Of a stretch of DNA of 64,000 bases, positions 42,355 through 51,096 are shown in pieces. Made by a program: the position numbers and the translations under genes. Within the stretch, counting starts at the first letter, position 1, and every line of letters begins with the position of its first letter. The notes under the pieces were generated by a model that was given only the letters and a program-made list of their open reading frames with translations, searched no databases and was not told the origin of the DNA. The stretch lies in the NCBI GenBank assembly GCA_963827315.1, contig CAWHAL010000004.1:1-64000 (forward strand), given 5' to 3'. The stretch comes from CAVXEF01 sp963827315 (lineage in GTDB: Bacteria > Planctomycetota > Phycisphaerae > Sedimentisphaerales > Anaerobacaceae).

Positions 42355-43666
42355 AAAAGACAGCTTAGAAAATAAAAACATGAAAATATGTTTGCTCGGT
42401 GCTTCGTTCGACACGGGTAATATGGGGGTCAGCGCCTTAGCTGAGTCAAGTATAAAGATTATTCTTAATCGCTGGCCTGATGCTGAGATTGTGCTTCCGG
42501 GAGATTACAAATCCCAGCAGCATTGCTTATCCCTTGCGGGGAAAGAGATATGTATCAGAAATTTCCCTCTGAGTGTGTCAAAAAACATTTTTTTGCCTTA
42601 TCATTTTCTGAGGTTTACGTTTTATGGGCTGCTTGCGAGAATTTTGCCAAGCTCAGGGTTTAAAGATACATTAATGAAGCGTAATCCATATTTCAAGGAA
42701 CTGTTCGGGATAGATCTTGTGGTAGATATTACCGGTGGTGACAGTTTCAGTGATATTTATGGTTTTCGAAGGTTCTTTTTAGGATTTTTGTGTAAGTGGC
42801 TTATCATCTTCTTAAGGAAAAAATTAATACTGCTGCCGCAAACATACGGACCGTTTAAAAGACCAATAACTAAAATGATGGCCAGATATATAGTGACTCA
42901 TGCAGATTTAGTTTATTCAAGAGATCGAACAGGGGTAGAATACATAAAAAATCTGCTTAATAATCATACGGACAATGGGAAGGTTAGATTTGTCCCGGAT
43001 GTTGCTTTTGTCTTGGATGCTCGCAAGCCGGAGCATCTCAAGATAGATTCGCTCATTGAAAGGCGAACAAAAGAAACCGTTGTTGTCGGTTTCAACATAA
43101 GCGGTCTTCTTTTTAACGGGGGCTACACTCGAGACAATATGTTTGGTCTTAAAATCAGTTACAGTAGCTTGGTTTATGAGATTATTGATTTATTTATTCA
43201 GCACGAAAACGTGGTAGTTATTTTAATCCCCCATGTGTTTCCACCGATAGGCTATGAAGTTGAAAGTGATTCTATAGCTTGTGTCAAAGTGTATGAGTCA
43301 ATTAAGGGAAAATACAAAAACAGGATATTTCTGCCACAAGGCGAATTTAGCCATAATGAAGTTAAGTACATAATAGGTTTATGTGACTTTTTTATCGGCT
43401 CACGTATGCATTCCTGCATTGCAGCTATGTCACAGTGTATCCCAACAGTTGGAGTAGCCTACAGCAGGAAATTTCAAGGTGTCTTTGAAAGTCTTGATTT
43501 GGGTGATAACGTTGCTAATGCCCGCAGTTGCGACGAGAGAGAAATCCTCAAGAAGATTAAAACAGTATTTGAAAATAAAGACCAGGTTCGCAAACACCTG
43601 GTTTCTGTTATTCCTCAGGTGAAAAAAAATATACTGAACATATTTGAAGGTTTGAAATGTTCATAG
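42344..43666 (+). CDS. Polysaccharide pyruvyl transferase family protein
   Basis: A protein of about 440 residues of the PssK/CsaB-type pyruvyl transferase family, which adds ketal-linked pyruvate from phosphoenolpyruvate to sugars. Family marks are MKICLLGASFDTGNMGVSALAESS at the N-terminus (in two parts), DLVVDITGGDSFSD, LLPQTYGPFKRP, and the late DFFIGSRMHSCIAAMSQCIPTVG. The homology begins at the ATG at 42380; upstream ATGs at 42344/42347, overlapping the flippase stop, would permit coupled translation. Pyruvyl groups would make the exopolysaccharide acidic. Confidence 0.88.
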   Translation: MMPEKDSLENKNMKICLLGASFDTGNMGVSALAESSIKIILNRWPDAEIVLPGDYKSQQHCLSLAGKEICIRNFPLSVSKNIFLPYHFLRFTFYGLLARILPSSGFKDTLMKRNPYFKELFGIDLVVDITGGDSFSDIYGFRRFFLGFLCKWLIIFLRKKLILLPQTYGPFKRPITKMMARYIVTHADLVYSRDRTGVEYIKNLLNNHTDNGKVRFVPDVAFVLDARKPEHLKIDSLIERRTKETVVVGFNISGLLFNGGYTRDNMFGLKISYSSLVYEIIDLFIQHENVVVILIPHVFPPIGYEVESDSIACVKVYESIKGKYKNRIFLPQGEFSHNEVKYIIGLCDFFIGSRMHSCIAAMSQCIPTVGVAYSRKFQGVFESLDLGDNVANARSCDEREILKKIKTVFENKDQVRKHLVSVIPQVKKNILNIFEGLKCS

Positions 43667-44175
43667 CCACGCTGACTGCAAAACTGCTGTATAAACTCTA
43701 TGCACTTAAAATTGCAAGACTGCGGAGGTTTATTTTGGCTATCGTCCCTAAGCTTGAGGGAGGAGAACCTCGATCAAAAACCCTTAGACAGGTATTTGCA
43801 GATTATCACCACATAAAGATTGGGATGTATAGTCATGGAGGTTGCTTTAATACTCAACTGATAGGAAGCTTTACAGAAATTGGAATATACTGCTCCTTTG
43901 CAAGTGGAGTCCGCATTTTCAACGCAAATCATCCCCTGAAGTTTAAATCCACGCATCCCTTCTTTTTTAACCCCATTTTTGGATATGTTGATGAATTGAA
44001 GATATCCAGGCAGGGTCCGAGTATCGGAAATGATGTATGGATTGGTGGTAATGCAATCGTATTACCCAACGTTAAAAGAATTGGTGATGGTGCAGTCATT
44101 GGTGCAGGCACTGTAGCTGCCAAGGACGTGCCTGATTTCGCAGTTATGGCGGGCAATCCCGCAAAGGGTGATTAA
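43657..44175 (+). pseudogene. Left-handed beta-helix acyltransferase, frameshifted near its C-terminus
   Basis: A hexapeptide-repeat O-acyltransferase (CatB/WbbJ-like) of 172 readable residues. Visible are GSFTEIGIYCSFASGVRIF, FNANHPLKFKSTHPFF with a conserved histidine, IGNDVWIGGNAIVLP, IGDGAVIGAGTVAAKDVPDFAVMAGNPAK. The frame then ends after GD. In the +1 frame from 44168 the expected continuation VIKYRFSESVQRKIK is found, then a TAA, then SKWWNKDIDELQGNLEEF and IRPLE up to 44287. One extra G in the GGG at 44166-44168 plus the in-frame TAA explain the break. The catalytic core is intact, so activity may survive. The start overlaps the preceding gene by 10 bp. Confidence 0.78.
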
Positions 44176-44287
44176 ATATCGATTCTCAGAAAGTGTGCAG
44201 CGCAAGATAAAGTAATCCAAATGGTGGAATAAAGACATTGATGAATTACAAGGTAATTTGGAGGAATTCATCCGTCCGCTGGAGTGA

Positions 44288-44741
44288 GACGCTAAGAGAG
44301 TGTGTAATCATGTCAGTAATTACAATGTTAATTACGAAACTGAGAAAACCTTACCCTATCCGCTTAAAGACCAAATGCCAGCCGCTTTCCAAAGAGAATG
44401 CATAGTGAGTACTAAAAAGCTTTAGCAAACCCTACCGATGATTACTAAAGTAGTGCAAGGTGAGAAGGCTCTTCTCAAACGAAAGACGTCATCTCTGTGG
44501 GCGATTACTATCGATGTGAATGATGCTGGTGCCTGTCCCCCATTACACAGGATTTTCTCTATTCAGAAATTGGTTGGGATTATCAATAATAGAGAAATTG
44601 CGTTCGTTTGGAGGAACCTTAAAACGGGCCGCGTCGCGTGGATGGACAAGGCCTTTGGAATCATTCGGTGCAGGTAAAGCAGTACAACAAACCAATAGTG
44701 CAGACAAGTGCCTGAGGAGTTCTGGCGAAGTTTGAGTCACC
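44288..44741. other. Gap without a recognisable gene, possibly decayed coding sequence
   Basis: This 454-bp stretch follows the broken acyltransferase. Several open frames of 60-80 codons exist (for example 44438-44677) but none has a ribosome-binding site or family signature. A 32-codon frame from 44310 (MSVITMLITKLRKPYPIRL) looks protein-like. I read the stretch as degraded sequence and assign no function. Confidence 0.4.
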
Positions 44742-46034
44742 ATGCAAGGCGTAACTTTAACAATTGCAATTATTGTCTCTATTTTAGCTGTAACATTACG
44801 CCCAGGTTACGCCTTGGCCGTGTATATCATAAGCTTGTTATGGTATCCCAATTATCTGGTAGTAAGCTTAGGTACTATAGACATCTCAGTGGGCCGTTTT
44901 GCAGCTGCACTACTACTTTTGCGATGTTTGTCTGACGGGCAGATTCACCGTAAGTTTACCTGGAGCCGACTGGACACATTGGTGACACTAAGTATGGTAG
45001 TTTACGTAGGAATGTTCTGCGCTACGCGACCTTTACCAGATGCCGTGGAAAATAGAGGCGGTTTCTTAATGGATACATGGTTTGCTTATATGGTGGTTCG
45101 TTTCATCGTAATTGATAAAGCGACACTGCTATCGGTCATAAAGTGTGTTAGTTGTGCTTTGGTTCCCTTGGCAGTTTTGGGTGTGGTTGAGTCAGCAACG
45201 GGCTGGCAGCCATTTCTCCCATTGTGGCGTTTCTGCCCCTGGTATCTTGAGGCTCCCGTTTTCGAACAACGTTGGGGCTTGAACCGCGCTATTGGACCGT
45301 TTAACCACCCTATTCTATTTGGCTGCACTTTCGCCACCTTTTTACCTCTCATTTATTACTTGCGGCATAGCAGAAATTACTGGCGCATTTTAGCTTATGT
45401 GCTTTCAGGACTTGCCCTACTTGGTACCCTAAGCAGTATGTCCAGTGGCCCATGGGTAATGGTAATAGCAGTGGTTTTCTGCCTAGCACTGGAAAAGCAT
45501 AAACACTGGGTCAAGCCGCTTCTTATATTCTTCCTGTTATCATGTGTGTTCATTGGAATTGCAAGCAATAGACCATTCTATCATGTCATAGTTTCTTACG
45601 CGGACACTCTTGGCGGTGCTGGTTGGCACCGAGCGGCGCTTATTGATTCCGCCATAAAACACTTCGATGAATGGTGGCTAGCTGGTTACGGCACCGAGGA
45701 CCCCGACTGGGGTCGCGACCTCGGCATGGCCTTTACAGATGTGACAAATGAGTTTGTCCTGGCGGGAGTTAGATACGGAATTCTGGGCATAGTAGTCCTT
45801 TCGGGAGTGCTTATAACAGCTCTCCATGGCGTCGTACGTACGTACAAAGAAACTACAGATCCCGAACTAAAATCTTTGTGCTGGGCTTTGGGCACTATCC
45901 TGGTTTCTGTAATAATAACTTGGATGTCGGTCAGTTTTTTCGGGCAGATCGTAAGCTTGTTTTACTGCGCTTTAGGAATAATTGGCTCTTCATCCAAATT
46001 TATTCTGAATACAAGCGGGGTTGGAGACATTTAA
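44742..46034 (+). CDS. O-antigen ligase/polymerase-like membrane protein (Wzy/WaaL type)
   Basis: A 430-residue integral membrane protein with about 10-12 helices and a large periplasmic loop between about 290 and 345 (GWHRAALIDSAIKHFDEWWLAGYG), followed by TNEFVLAGVRYGILGIV. Preceding this, RAIGPFNHPILFGCTFATFLP matches the G-x-x-x-H-P/N-x-x-G segment of O-antigen ligases and exopolysaccharide polymerases. It would polymerise or transfer the repeat units moved by the flippase at 40831. The start is the ATG at 44742, with a weak GCGAAG site. Confidence 0.87.
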   Translation: MQGVTLTIAIIVSILAVTLRPGYALAVYIISLLWYPNYLVVSLGTIDISVGRFAAALLLLRCLSDGQIHRKFTWSRLDTLVTLSMVVYVGMFCATRPLPDAVENRGGFLMDTWFAYMVVRFIVIDKATLLSVIKCVSCALVPLAVLGVVESATGWQPFLPLWRFCPWYLEAPVFEQRWGLNRAIGPFNHPILFGCTFATFLPLIYYLRHSRNYWRILAYVLSGLALLGTLSSMSSGPWVMVIAVVFCLALEKHKHWVKPLLIFFLLSCVFIGIASNRPFYHVIVSYADTLGGAGWHRAALIDSAIKHFDEWWLAGYGTEDPDWGRDLGMAFTDVTNEFVLAGVRYGILGIVVLSGVLITALHGVVRTYKETTDPELKSLCWALGTILVSVIITWMSVSFFGQIVSLFYCALGIIGSSSKFILNTSGVGDI

Positions 46035-46154
46035 TTACCCCTAATTTTGCAATGAGCGGTTGCTGTCATACAGGCCAACAGTTTGAAAAAATAACTACCT
46101 GTTGCATGACTATAAAGGATAATTTTATTGGCAAAAGGCGAATCGTTATGCTTC

Positions 46155-46238
46155 GGGGCCGTAGCTCAGTTGGGAGAGCGCTCGCAGTGCATAAAAAGTG
46201 CACGCAAGAGGTCGTAGGTTCGAATCCTACTGGCTCCA
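46155..46238 (+). tRNA. tRNA-Ala-like RNA with an enlarged, non-canonical anticodon loop
   Basis: An 84-nt tRNA-shaped element. The acceptor stem GGGGCCG/TGGCTCC includes the G3:U70 wobble pair and discriminator A73, the alanine identity set. D-arm GCTC/GAGC with AGTTGGGA, variable loop AGGTC and T-arm GTAGG-TTCGAAT-CCTAC are all canonical. CCA is not encoded. The anticodon arm is abnormal: CTCGC/GCAAG with one mismatch encloses an 18-nt loop (46186-46203) instead of 7 nt. The loop contains TGC at the place expected for a UGC anticodon but with G rather than T at position 33, then an 11-nt insertion that repeats AGTGCA and can form GTGCA/TGCAC. It should be chargeable with alanine but unfit for decoding. 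It lies between the polymerase gene and a FemAB-like gene. Confidence 0.75.
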
Positions 46239-46320
46239 GTGTCTGTACTTTATCATTTCCGCTTGGTACGAAAATATCGGCGGAGATTAGTGTTGCGAAA
46301 AGTTCGCAGGCCGTACATGA

Positions 46321-47562
46321 TTGACAAGAATTGTGACAAAAAACGTGAAAAAAGACAAACGAAAAGCTGAGAACAATCTGGAAATAGTAACTATTAAAAG
46401 TATCGAAGAAGTGGAGGCCATTCGTCCTATATGGGAAGAAATGCAACGTAATCAGTCTTATCCCGTACTCAATGCAGATATTGACAGATATCTTGCGGTC
46501 ATAAAGGCGATGGAAGTTCAAACGCAACCTTATGTGATATTGTTTCGGCACCAAAATGAACCTATAGCTATGGTAATAGCACGCCTTGAAAAGCATAAAC
46601 TTGAGTGTAAAGTGGGGTACAAGGTGATATTAAGCCCATTAGTACGTTGTTTGACAGTCGTCTACGGTGGTATTTTAGGACAAGATGGTGAAAAAGTATG
46701 TTCTACAATTGTTGAAGAGTTACTTTCTGTTTTACGTCGTGGTGAAGCAGATATGATATGGCTGAATAACTTAAGAATAGATATGCCAATATATCCGTTG
46801 ATAAGAACAAAACCAAACTTCCTTTGCAGGAATCATTTTCCAAGGATTGACCCACATTGGACGATGTCGATTCCCGAGAACATTGACCTATTCTACCAAG
46901 CTCGTTCCAAGAAACACAGGGCCAATCTTCGACGATGCACAAGAAAACTGGAAAAAGAGTACCCAAATCAGGTTAAAATAGTTACTTGCTGCCAGGAAAA
47001 TGAATTAAATAGCGCAATAAAAGCCGCATCGCAGATTTCCAGCAATACCTATCAATGTGGGTTGGGGCGCGGTTTTGCCGATAACTCACAAACCCGTACT
47101 ATATTGACAACAGCAGCAAGACTCGGTTGGCTTCGGATGTCAGTATTGTTTATAGGTGATGAACCCAGTGCCTTTCAAATAGGACTACGTTATCGCAAAA
47201 GATATTTTTTGGAAAAAATCGGATTTGACCCGAAATGGGCCAAGTTTGATGTCGGAACAGTTCTGTTTCTTAGTGTATTAGAAGACATCTGCGCCGACTC
47301 AGACATCAAATTTATTGATTTTGGCTTTGGTGATGCTGAATATAAACAGTACTATGCAGATAAAAAATGGCCCGAAGCTTCTGTCTACATTTCTGCCCTC
47401 AGATTATATCCTATACTGCTGAATCTAATTGACTCGGCGATAAGAGGTCTCTCTTTGGGTGCTGTTTTCCTTGTGCATAAATTAGACTTTACCGACAAAA
47501 TCAAACGGCGATGGCGGGATTCGCTGCAAAGCTGGAGACCGCAAGAAAAAAGGCAATGTTAG
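46321..47562 (+). CDS. FemAB-like GNAT-fold transferase 2
   Basis: A protein of about 413 residues with the FemAB/CelD double-GNAT layout. Marks are IRPIWEEMQRNQSYPVLNAD in the first half, YQARSKKHRANLRRCTRKLEKEYP (the basic helix before the second GNAT domain, in two parts), and FIDFGFGDAEYKQYYADKKW at the end. FemAB proteins use aminoacyl-tRNA as donor, CelD-like ones probably acyl-CoA. It starts only 82 bp after the tRNA-Ala-like gene. No ATG is available near the N-terminus; TTG 46321 or GTG 46333/46345 must be used. Its stop overlaps the next gene. Confidence 0.8.
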   Translation: MTRIVTKNVKKDKRKAENNLEIVTIKSIEEVEAIRPIWEEMQRNQSYPVLNADIDRYLAVIKAMEVQTQPYVILFRHQNEPIAMVIARLEKHKLECKVGYKVILSPLVRCLTVVYGGILGQDGEKVCSTIVEELLSVLRRGEADMIWLNNLRIDMPIYPLIRTKPNFLCRNHFPRIDPHWTMSIPENIDLFYQARSKKHRANLRRCTRKLEKEYPNQVKIVTCCQENELNSAIKAASQISSNTYQCGLGRGFADNSQTRTILTTAARLGWLRMSVLFIGDEPSAFQIGLRYRKRYFLEKIGFDPKWAKFDVGTVLFLSVLEDICADSDIKFIDFGFGDAEYKQYYADKKWPEASVYISALRLYPILLNLIDSAIRGLSLGAVFLVHKLDFTDKIKRRWRDSLQSWRPQEKRQC

Positions 47563-48287
47563 GAGATAATCTTAAAATTTTCATTACATGGGCTTCGATA
47601 AGCCTTTGCATAATTGTTTTTGTATATGTAGGTATCCCCTGGATTTATGGGAGAACATCTAGATTACTACTGAGACGTAAAGCTGTCAAATCAAAAGCTG
47701 TTGTGCTAACCTTTGATGATGGGCCTGGAGGCAGGATGACGCCTGCAATTCTAAATATATTGGAGCAGTATAATGCAAAGGCGACTTTTTTTCTACTGGG
47801 TAGAAATATTGTAGGTCGGGAAGGAATTGTGAGACAAATAGCTAAGCAAGGCCACGAAATATGTTCACATGGTTACGACCATTTGCATTACTGGAAGGCA
47901 TCGCCCTTTCGTACAGTAATGGATGTAAAGCGCGGCTGGAATGCCATTGATACGGCTTTGGGCACTTGCAGAGGTGTCTACTTGTTCCGACCGCCTTATG
48001 GCAAGCTAAATCTTATATGTCTGTTTTATCTGTGGATACATAGGGTTCCGGTTGTTTACTGGTCGCTTATTTTAGGTGACATATACCCGCCGAATAAGTG
48101 GAGTATAAAAAGGGCAGCGTTACTTGCCAAAAAAGTTGGAGGCGCAGTGATCTTAGCTCACGATTTCGATCGGCCGAACAAGGATATTGATGATAAGGTG
48201 CTTAAAAGCCTCACTGAAACTCTGGTGATGGCTAAAGAAGAAGGCATGTCCATTGTAACCGTTTCAGAATTATTACGTATGAAATAA
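47556..48287 (+). CDS. CE4 polysaccharide deacetylase 1 (membrane-anchored)
   Basis: A 243-residue NodB-homology enzyme with an N-terminal membrane anchor (ITWASISLCIIVFVYVGI). Metal and catalytic motifs are complete: TFDDGPGGRMTP, HGYDHLH (H-x-x-x-H), FRPPYGK, and the late ILAHDFD. It would remove N- or O-acetyl groups from a lipid-linked or exported polysaccharide. The ATG at 47556 overlaps the stop of the FemAB-like gene by 7 bp and follows AAGGC; a longer in-frame start is less likely. Confidence 0.9.
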   Translation: MLGDNLKIFITWASISLCIIVFVYVGIPWIYGRTSRLLLRRKAVKSKAVVLTFDDGPGGRMTPAILNILEQYNAKATFFLLGRNIVGREGIVRQIAKQGHEICSHGYDHLHYWKASPFRTVMDVKRGWNAIDTALGTCRGVYLFRPPYGKLNLICLFYLWIHRVPVVYWSLILGDIYPPNKWSIKRAALLAKKVGGAVILAHDFDRPNKDIDDKVLKSLTETLVMAKEEGMSIVTVSELLRMK

Positions 48288-48301
48288 AAGGGAAAACAAT
48301 A

Positions 48302-48910
48302 ATGTCCTCTGCAATCGAAATCCAAAAGAGGAGAATGCAAATGTTTCTTGATTTTATAGAGGACAAAGAAAGGTGCAAAGTGTTAGAAGTTGGTTGCCAG
48401 AGTGGTATTTTGTGCCACGAACTTATGCAACGTGGCCACGAACCATATGGCATGGACATCGCAGAGGAATTGATAGCCGACGCTCGAATTAAATATCCTC
48501 AAATCAAGTTTGAATTGGGAGATTGCGAGAAGGAAATTCCTTTCGAGGACAAATATTTTGATGTCGTATGGGCAGGTGACATAATTGAGCACATCCATTA
48601 TACAGATACTTTCGTTAATGAAATCAATAGGGTATTGAAAATCGGTGGTTTGTTTATCCTAACCACACCAATGCATAGTAAACTCAAAAACTTGATCATT
48701 TGTCTCTCTAATTTTGAGAAACATTTTGATCCTGAATTTCCACATTTAAGATTCTATACTCTAAAAAGTTTACGTCGTGTTTTGCAAAAAAGAGGTTTTC
48801 ATATAATTTCTCAGAAGTATATTGGCCGGATTGCTCTGCTTGCGAACAGTTTATTCGTGGTGGCCGAAAAAAAAGAAGATAAAGCAGTTTTATCTGATCA
48901 TCGGTTTTGA
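48302..48910 (+). CDS. Class I SAM-dependent methyltransferase
   Basis: A 202-residue enzyme of the methyltransferase type 11 fold. Motif I is VLEVGCQSGILCHEL, motif II contains YGMDIAEELI and the acidic LGDCEKEIPFED, motif III is FDVVWAGDIIEHI and a LKIGGLFILTTP strand follows. It likely methylates a sugar or a cluster intermediate. The start has GGGAAAACAATA upstream; the spacing to the deacetylase gene is 14 bp, so both are in one transcript. Confidence 0.9.
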   Translation: MSSAIEIQKRRMQMFLDFIEDKERCKVLEVGCQSGILCHELMQRGHEPYGMDIAEELIADARIKYPQIKFELGDCEKEIPFEDKYFDVVWAGDIIEHIHYTDTFVNEINRVLKIGGLFILTTPMHSKLKNLIICLSNFEKHFDPEFPHLRFYTLKSLRRVLQKRGFHIISQKYIGRIALLANSLFVVAEKKEDKAVLSDHRF

Positions 48911-49014
48911 GGCCTGCACATGAGCAGAGAAGTCAACCTCGCAATAAGACGGGAAGTAATTTTTGTTTTTATGCCGGTTCTGCCTCAACACTAACACCTA
49001 ACACAACGGATTTA

Positions 49015-49917
49015 ATGGACGTATCGATAGTCATTGTAAATTGGAACACGAAAGATATCTTGAGGGATTGTGTGAAGTCTATTTACGAACAGACCCATGA
49101 GATTCAGTATGAGATTATCGTCGTTGACAATGGCTCAAGTGACGGGTCTGCTAAAATGTTAAAGGCCACCTTTCCTCAGGTGAAATTAATCGAGAATTCT
49201 TGGAACAAGGGTTTTGCAGCAGCGAATAATCAAGGAATGAAGACCGCTGCGGGAAGATATATCTTATTGTTAAATAGTGATACGATTATATGTAACGGTG
49301 CCATACAGAAATCAATACTTTATGCCGATGCTCATCATGACGTGGGTGTTCTTGGTTGTCGTGTTCTTTGGCCCGATGGAAGACACCAGTTTTCTTGTTT
49401 TCGTTTTCCAAGTTTGCCCAATATAACCCTAGCAGCCATTATGGTCGTACGGCAACTACCTGGTATTAATTTTGCTTTCCTGCATTCGGAAAGATATCGT
49501 TATCATGATTTCAATCGTGAGTTAGACGTTGACATTGTGGCTGCGTGCTTCCTTCTTGTGCGTCATGAGGTCTTAGACCAAGTCGGTTTAATGGATGAGG
49601 ATTATTTCATGTACGGCGAAGAGGTGGATTGGTGTTATCGTATTCGGAGGGGGGGATGGATTGTCCGGTATTTTCCAGGTGCTAAAATAATTCATCTCTT
49701 TGGAGCAAGTTCAGCGAAGGCACTGGAAGAGACAAAAATCAATAAACGACGTGGGCAACTTCTTTTTTTGCACAAAGCATATGGGATGAGATACGCTTGG
49801 CTGGCAAATGCCATAATGGTCATTGGGGTTGTGCTCAGGATACCATTGTGGCTCATTGCAGATATCTTAAATGCATTTCGACGACGGGACTGGCTTGCTT
49901 CACTGGCGCACAGTTAA
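49015..49917 (+). CDS. Family 2 glycosyltransferase (rhamnosyltransferase-like)
   Basis: A 300-residue inverting GT-A glycosyltransferase. It begins MDVSIVIVNWNTKDILRDCV, has VVDNGSSDGSAKML, NKGFAAANNQGM, LLLNSDTII (the D-x-D-like metal site), then IVAACFLLVRHEVLDQVGLMDEDYFMYGEEVDWCYRI in two parts, a signature of the WbbL/rhamnosyltransferase branch. A hydrophobic segment near the C-terminus may anchor it. An open frame reaches upstream to 48907, but the homology and the ATG at 49015 set the start. It adds one sugar to the lipid-linked repeat unit. Confidence 0.93.
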   Translation: MDVSIVIVNWNTKDILRDCVKSIYEQTHEIQYEIIVVDNGSSDGSAKMLKATFPQVKLIENSWNKGFAAANNQGMKTAAGRYILLLNSDTIICNGAIQKSILYADAHHDVGVLGCRVLWPDGRHQFSCFRFPSLPNITLAAIMVVRQLPGINFAFLHSERYRYHDFNRELDVDIVAACFLLVRHEVLDQVGLMDEDYFMYGEEVDWCYRIRRGGWIVRYFPGAKIIHLFGASSAKALEETKINKRRGQLLFLHKAYGMRYAWLANAIMVIGVVLRIPLWLIADILNAFRRRDWLASLAHS

Positions 49918-50006
49918 AAATCATCGTGTTTCACATTACTGGACTGCTATGGCCGGTTTGGCGTTGAACTCCAGCTAACCCTTTTAGCTACAGAGAATGA
50001 TATAAC

Positions 50007-51062
50007 ATGAAATATAGGTTCGTTACTGATCAGTGGACAGTAGAAAAATGGCAGAGCCTTGCCTCAGGTTTCTCCGGCATGAACATCTATCAGACTTGGC
50101 ATTATGGTGCCCTACATAGCAGGGGACCTTTTCGGAGCGTTAGTCGCGCCGCTGTGTTTGTCAACAGTTGTATTCAGGTAATGGCGCAACTTCGCATAAA
50201 GACTATACCCCTTTGTAATATCGGTGTTGCCGAAATCGAGTGGGGACCGCTCTGGCATTCTGAGAATCCTACTCAGAGCGAGCCGGCCCTCTGTGCTTTT
50301 CTCGAAGGTCTTCGGATTGAGTATTGTGACAAGCGAAAACTGGAAGTCAGGCTGAAGCCACGCAGCACTATGGCTGCGGATGGTGACGCCAGGCTCATCC
50401 AGATTCTTGAGGACCAAGGCTTTCACAGAAATATTAACGTCCGGCAATATCTTACGTGCATTCTCGACTTAAGTTGCTCACTTGATGTTCTACGAAAGAA
50501 CCTACATCAGAAATGGAGGAATCAGCTAAACAAAGCTGAGAGGTCCGAACTGACAGCTGAATTTGGCAATAGTTGCGAGTACTTCGATCGCTTTTACGCG
50601 ATATATAGGAACATGTGGGCAGAGAAGAGATTCCCAACAGGAGTTCGCGTTCCCATCATCCAACAATTGCAAAAGTGCCTTCTTCCAAGCGAGCGGTTTC
50701 TAATCACACTTGTTCGCGACGGGCAGGAAGATGTTGGTGCGACAGTTTGCGCGTCGATTGGAAATACCGTGCTTTACTTTCTTGGAGCTACCTCGCCATT
50801 CCTGCGCAGAAATTGTAAGCCAGGCTATCTGTTGCAGTGGCTTAATATCCAGAAGGCAAAAGAAATGGGAAGGCGCTGGTATGATGCAGGGGGATTCAAT
50901 GATGATAATCCCGATATCGCAAGGTTCAAGAGACGTATGAATGGGACAGTGGTTCAGTACCCTGGTCAGTTCGATATCATGCCAGGCCAGTCGCTATCAA
51001 GACTCTATCTCCTTGTCGAATCTTCTTATCGAAAGATCCGAAGATTGTTCACGGGACGTTGA
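50007..51062 (+). CDS. FemAB-like GNAT-fold transferase 3
   Basis: A 351-residue protein of the FemAB family. The N-terminal half has MNIYQTWHYGALHSRGP and EIEWGPLW; the C-terminal half has LHQKWRNQLNKAERSELTAEF, MWAEKRFPTG, FLGATSPFLRRNCKPGYLLQW and the terminal WYDAGGFNDDNPDIARFKRRM, which is the FemAB/MurM-like ending (D-x-G-G, then FK-x-x-x-G/M). It is a paralogue of the protein at 53321. Proteins of this kind accompany exosortase loci. Predicted cytoplasmic; donor and acceptor unknown. Confidence 0.85.
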   Translation: MKYRFVTDQWTVEKWQSLASGFSGMNIYQTWHYGALHSRGPFRSVSRAAVFVNSCIQVMAQLRIKTIPLCNIGVAEIEWGPLWHSENPTQSEPALCAFLEGLRIEYCDKRKLEVRLKPRSTMAADGDARLIQILEDQGFHRNINVRQYLTCILDLSCSLDVLRKNLHQKWRNQLNKAERSELTAEFGNSCEYFDRFYAIYRNMWAEKRFPTGVRVPIIQQLQKCLLPSERFLITLVRDGQEDVGATVCASIGNTVLYFLGATSPFLRRNCKPGYLLQWLNIQKAKEMGRRWYDAGGFNDDNPDIARFKRRMNGTVVQYPGQFDIMPGQSLSRLYLLVESSYRKIRRLFTGR

Positions 51063-51096
51063 ATAGACGTTTGTTTTAAGAGTGTTAGGTAAGGTT

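Noticed and set aside
44438..44677. 79-codon frame in the gap before the polymerase gene
   Set aside because: No ribosome-binding site, no similarity recognised, and the surroundings look decayed.
46155..46238. Reading the tRNA-shaped element as an ordinary tRNA-Ala gene
   Set aside because: The anticodon loop is 18 nt and lacks U33, and the arm has a mismatch, so normal decoding is not supported.
45878..46324. Open frame running through the tRNA-like element
   Set aside because: It overlaps the polymerase gene in another frame and crosses a structured RNA gene; no ribosome-binding site or family signature.
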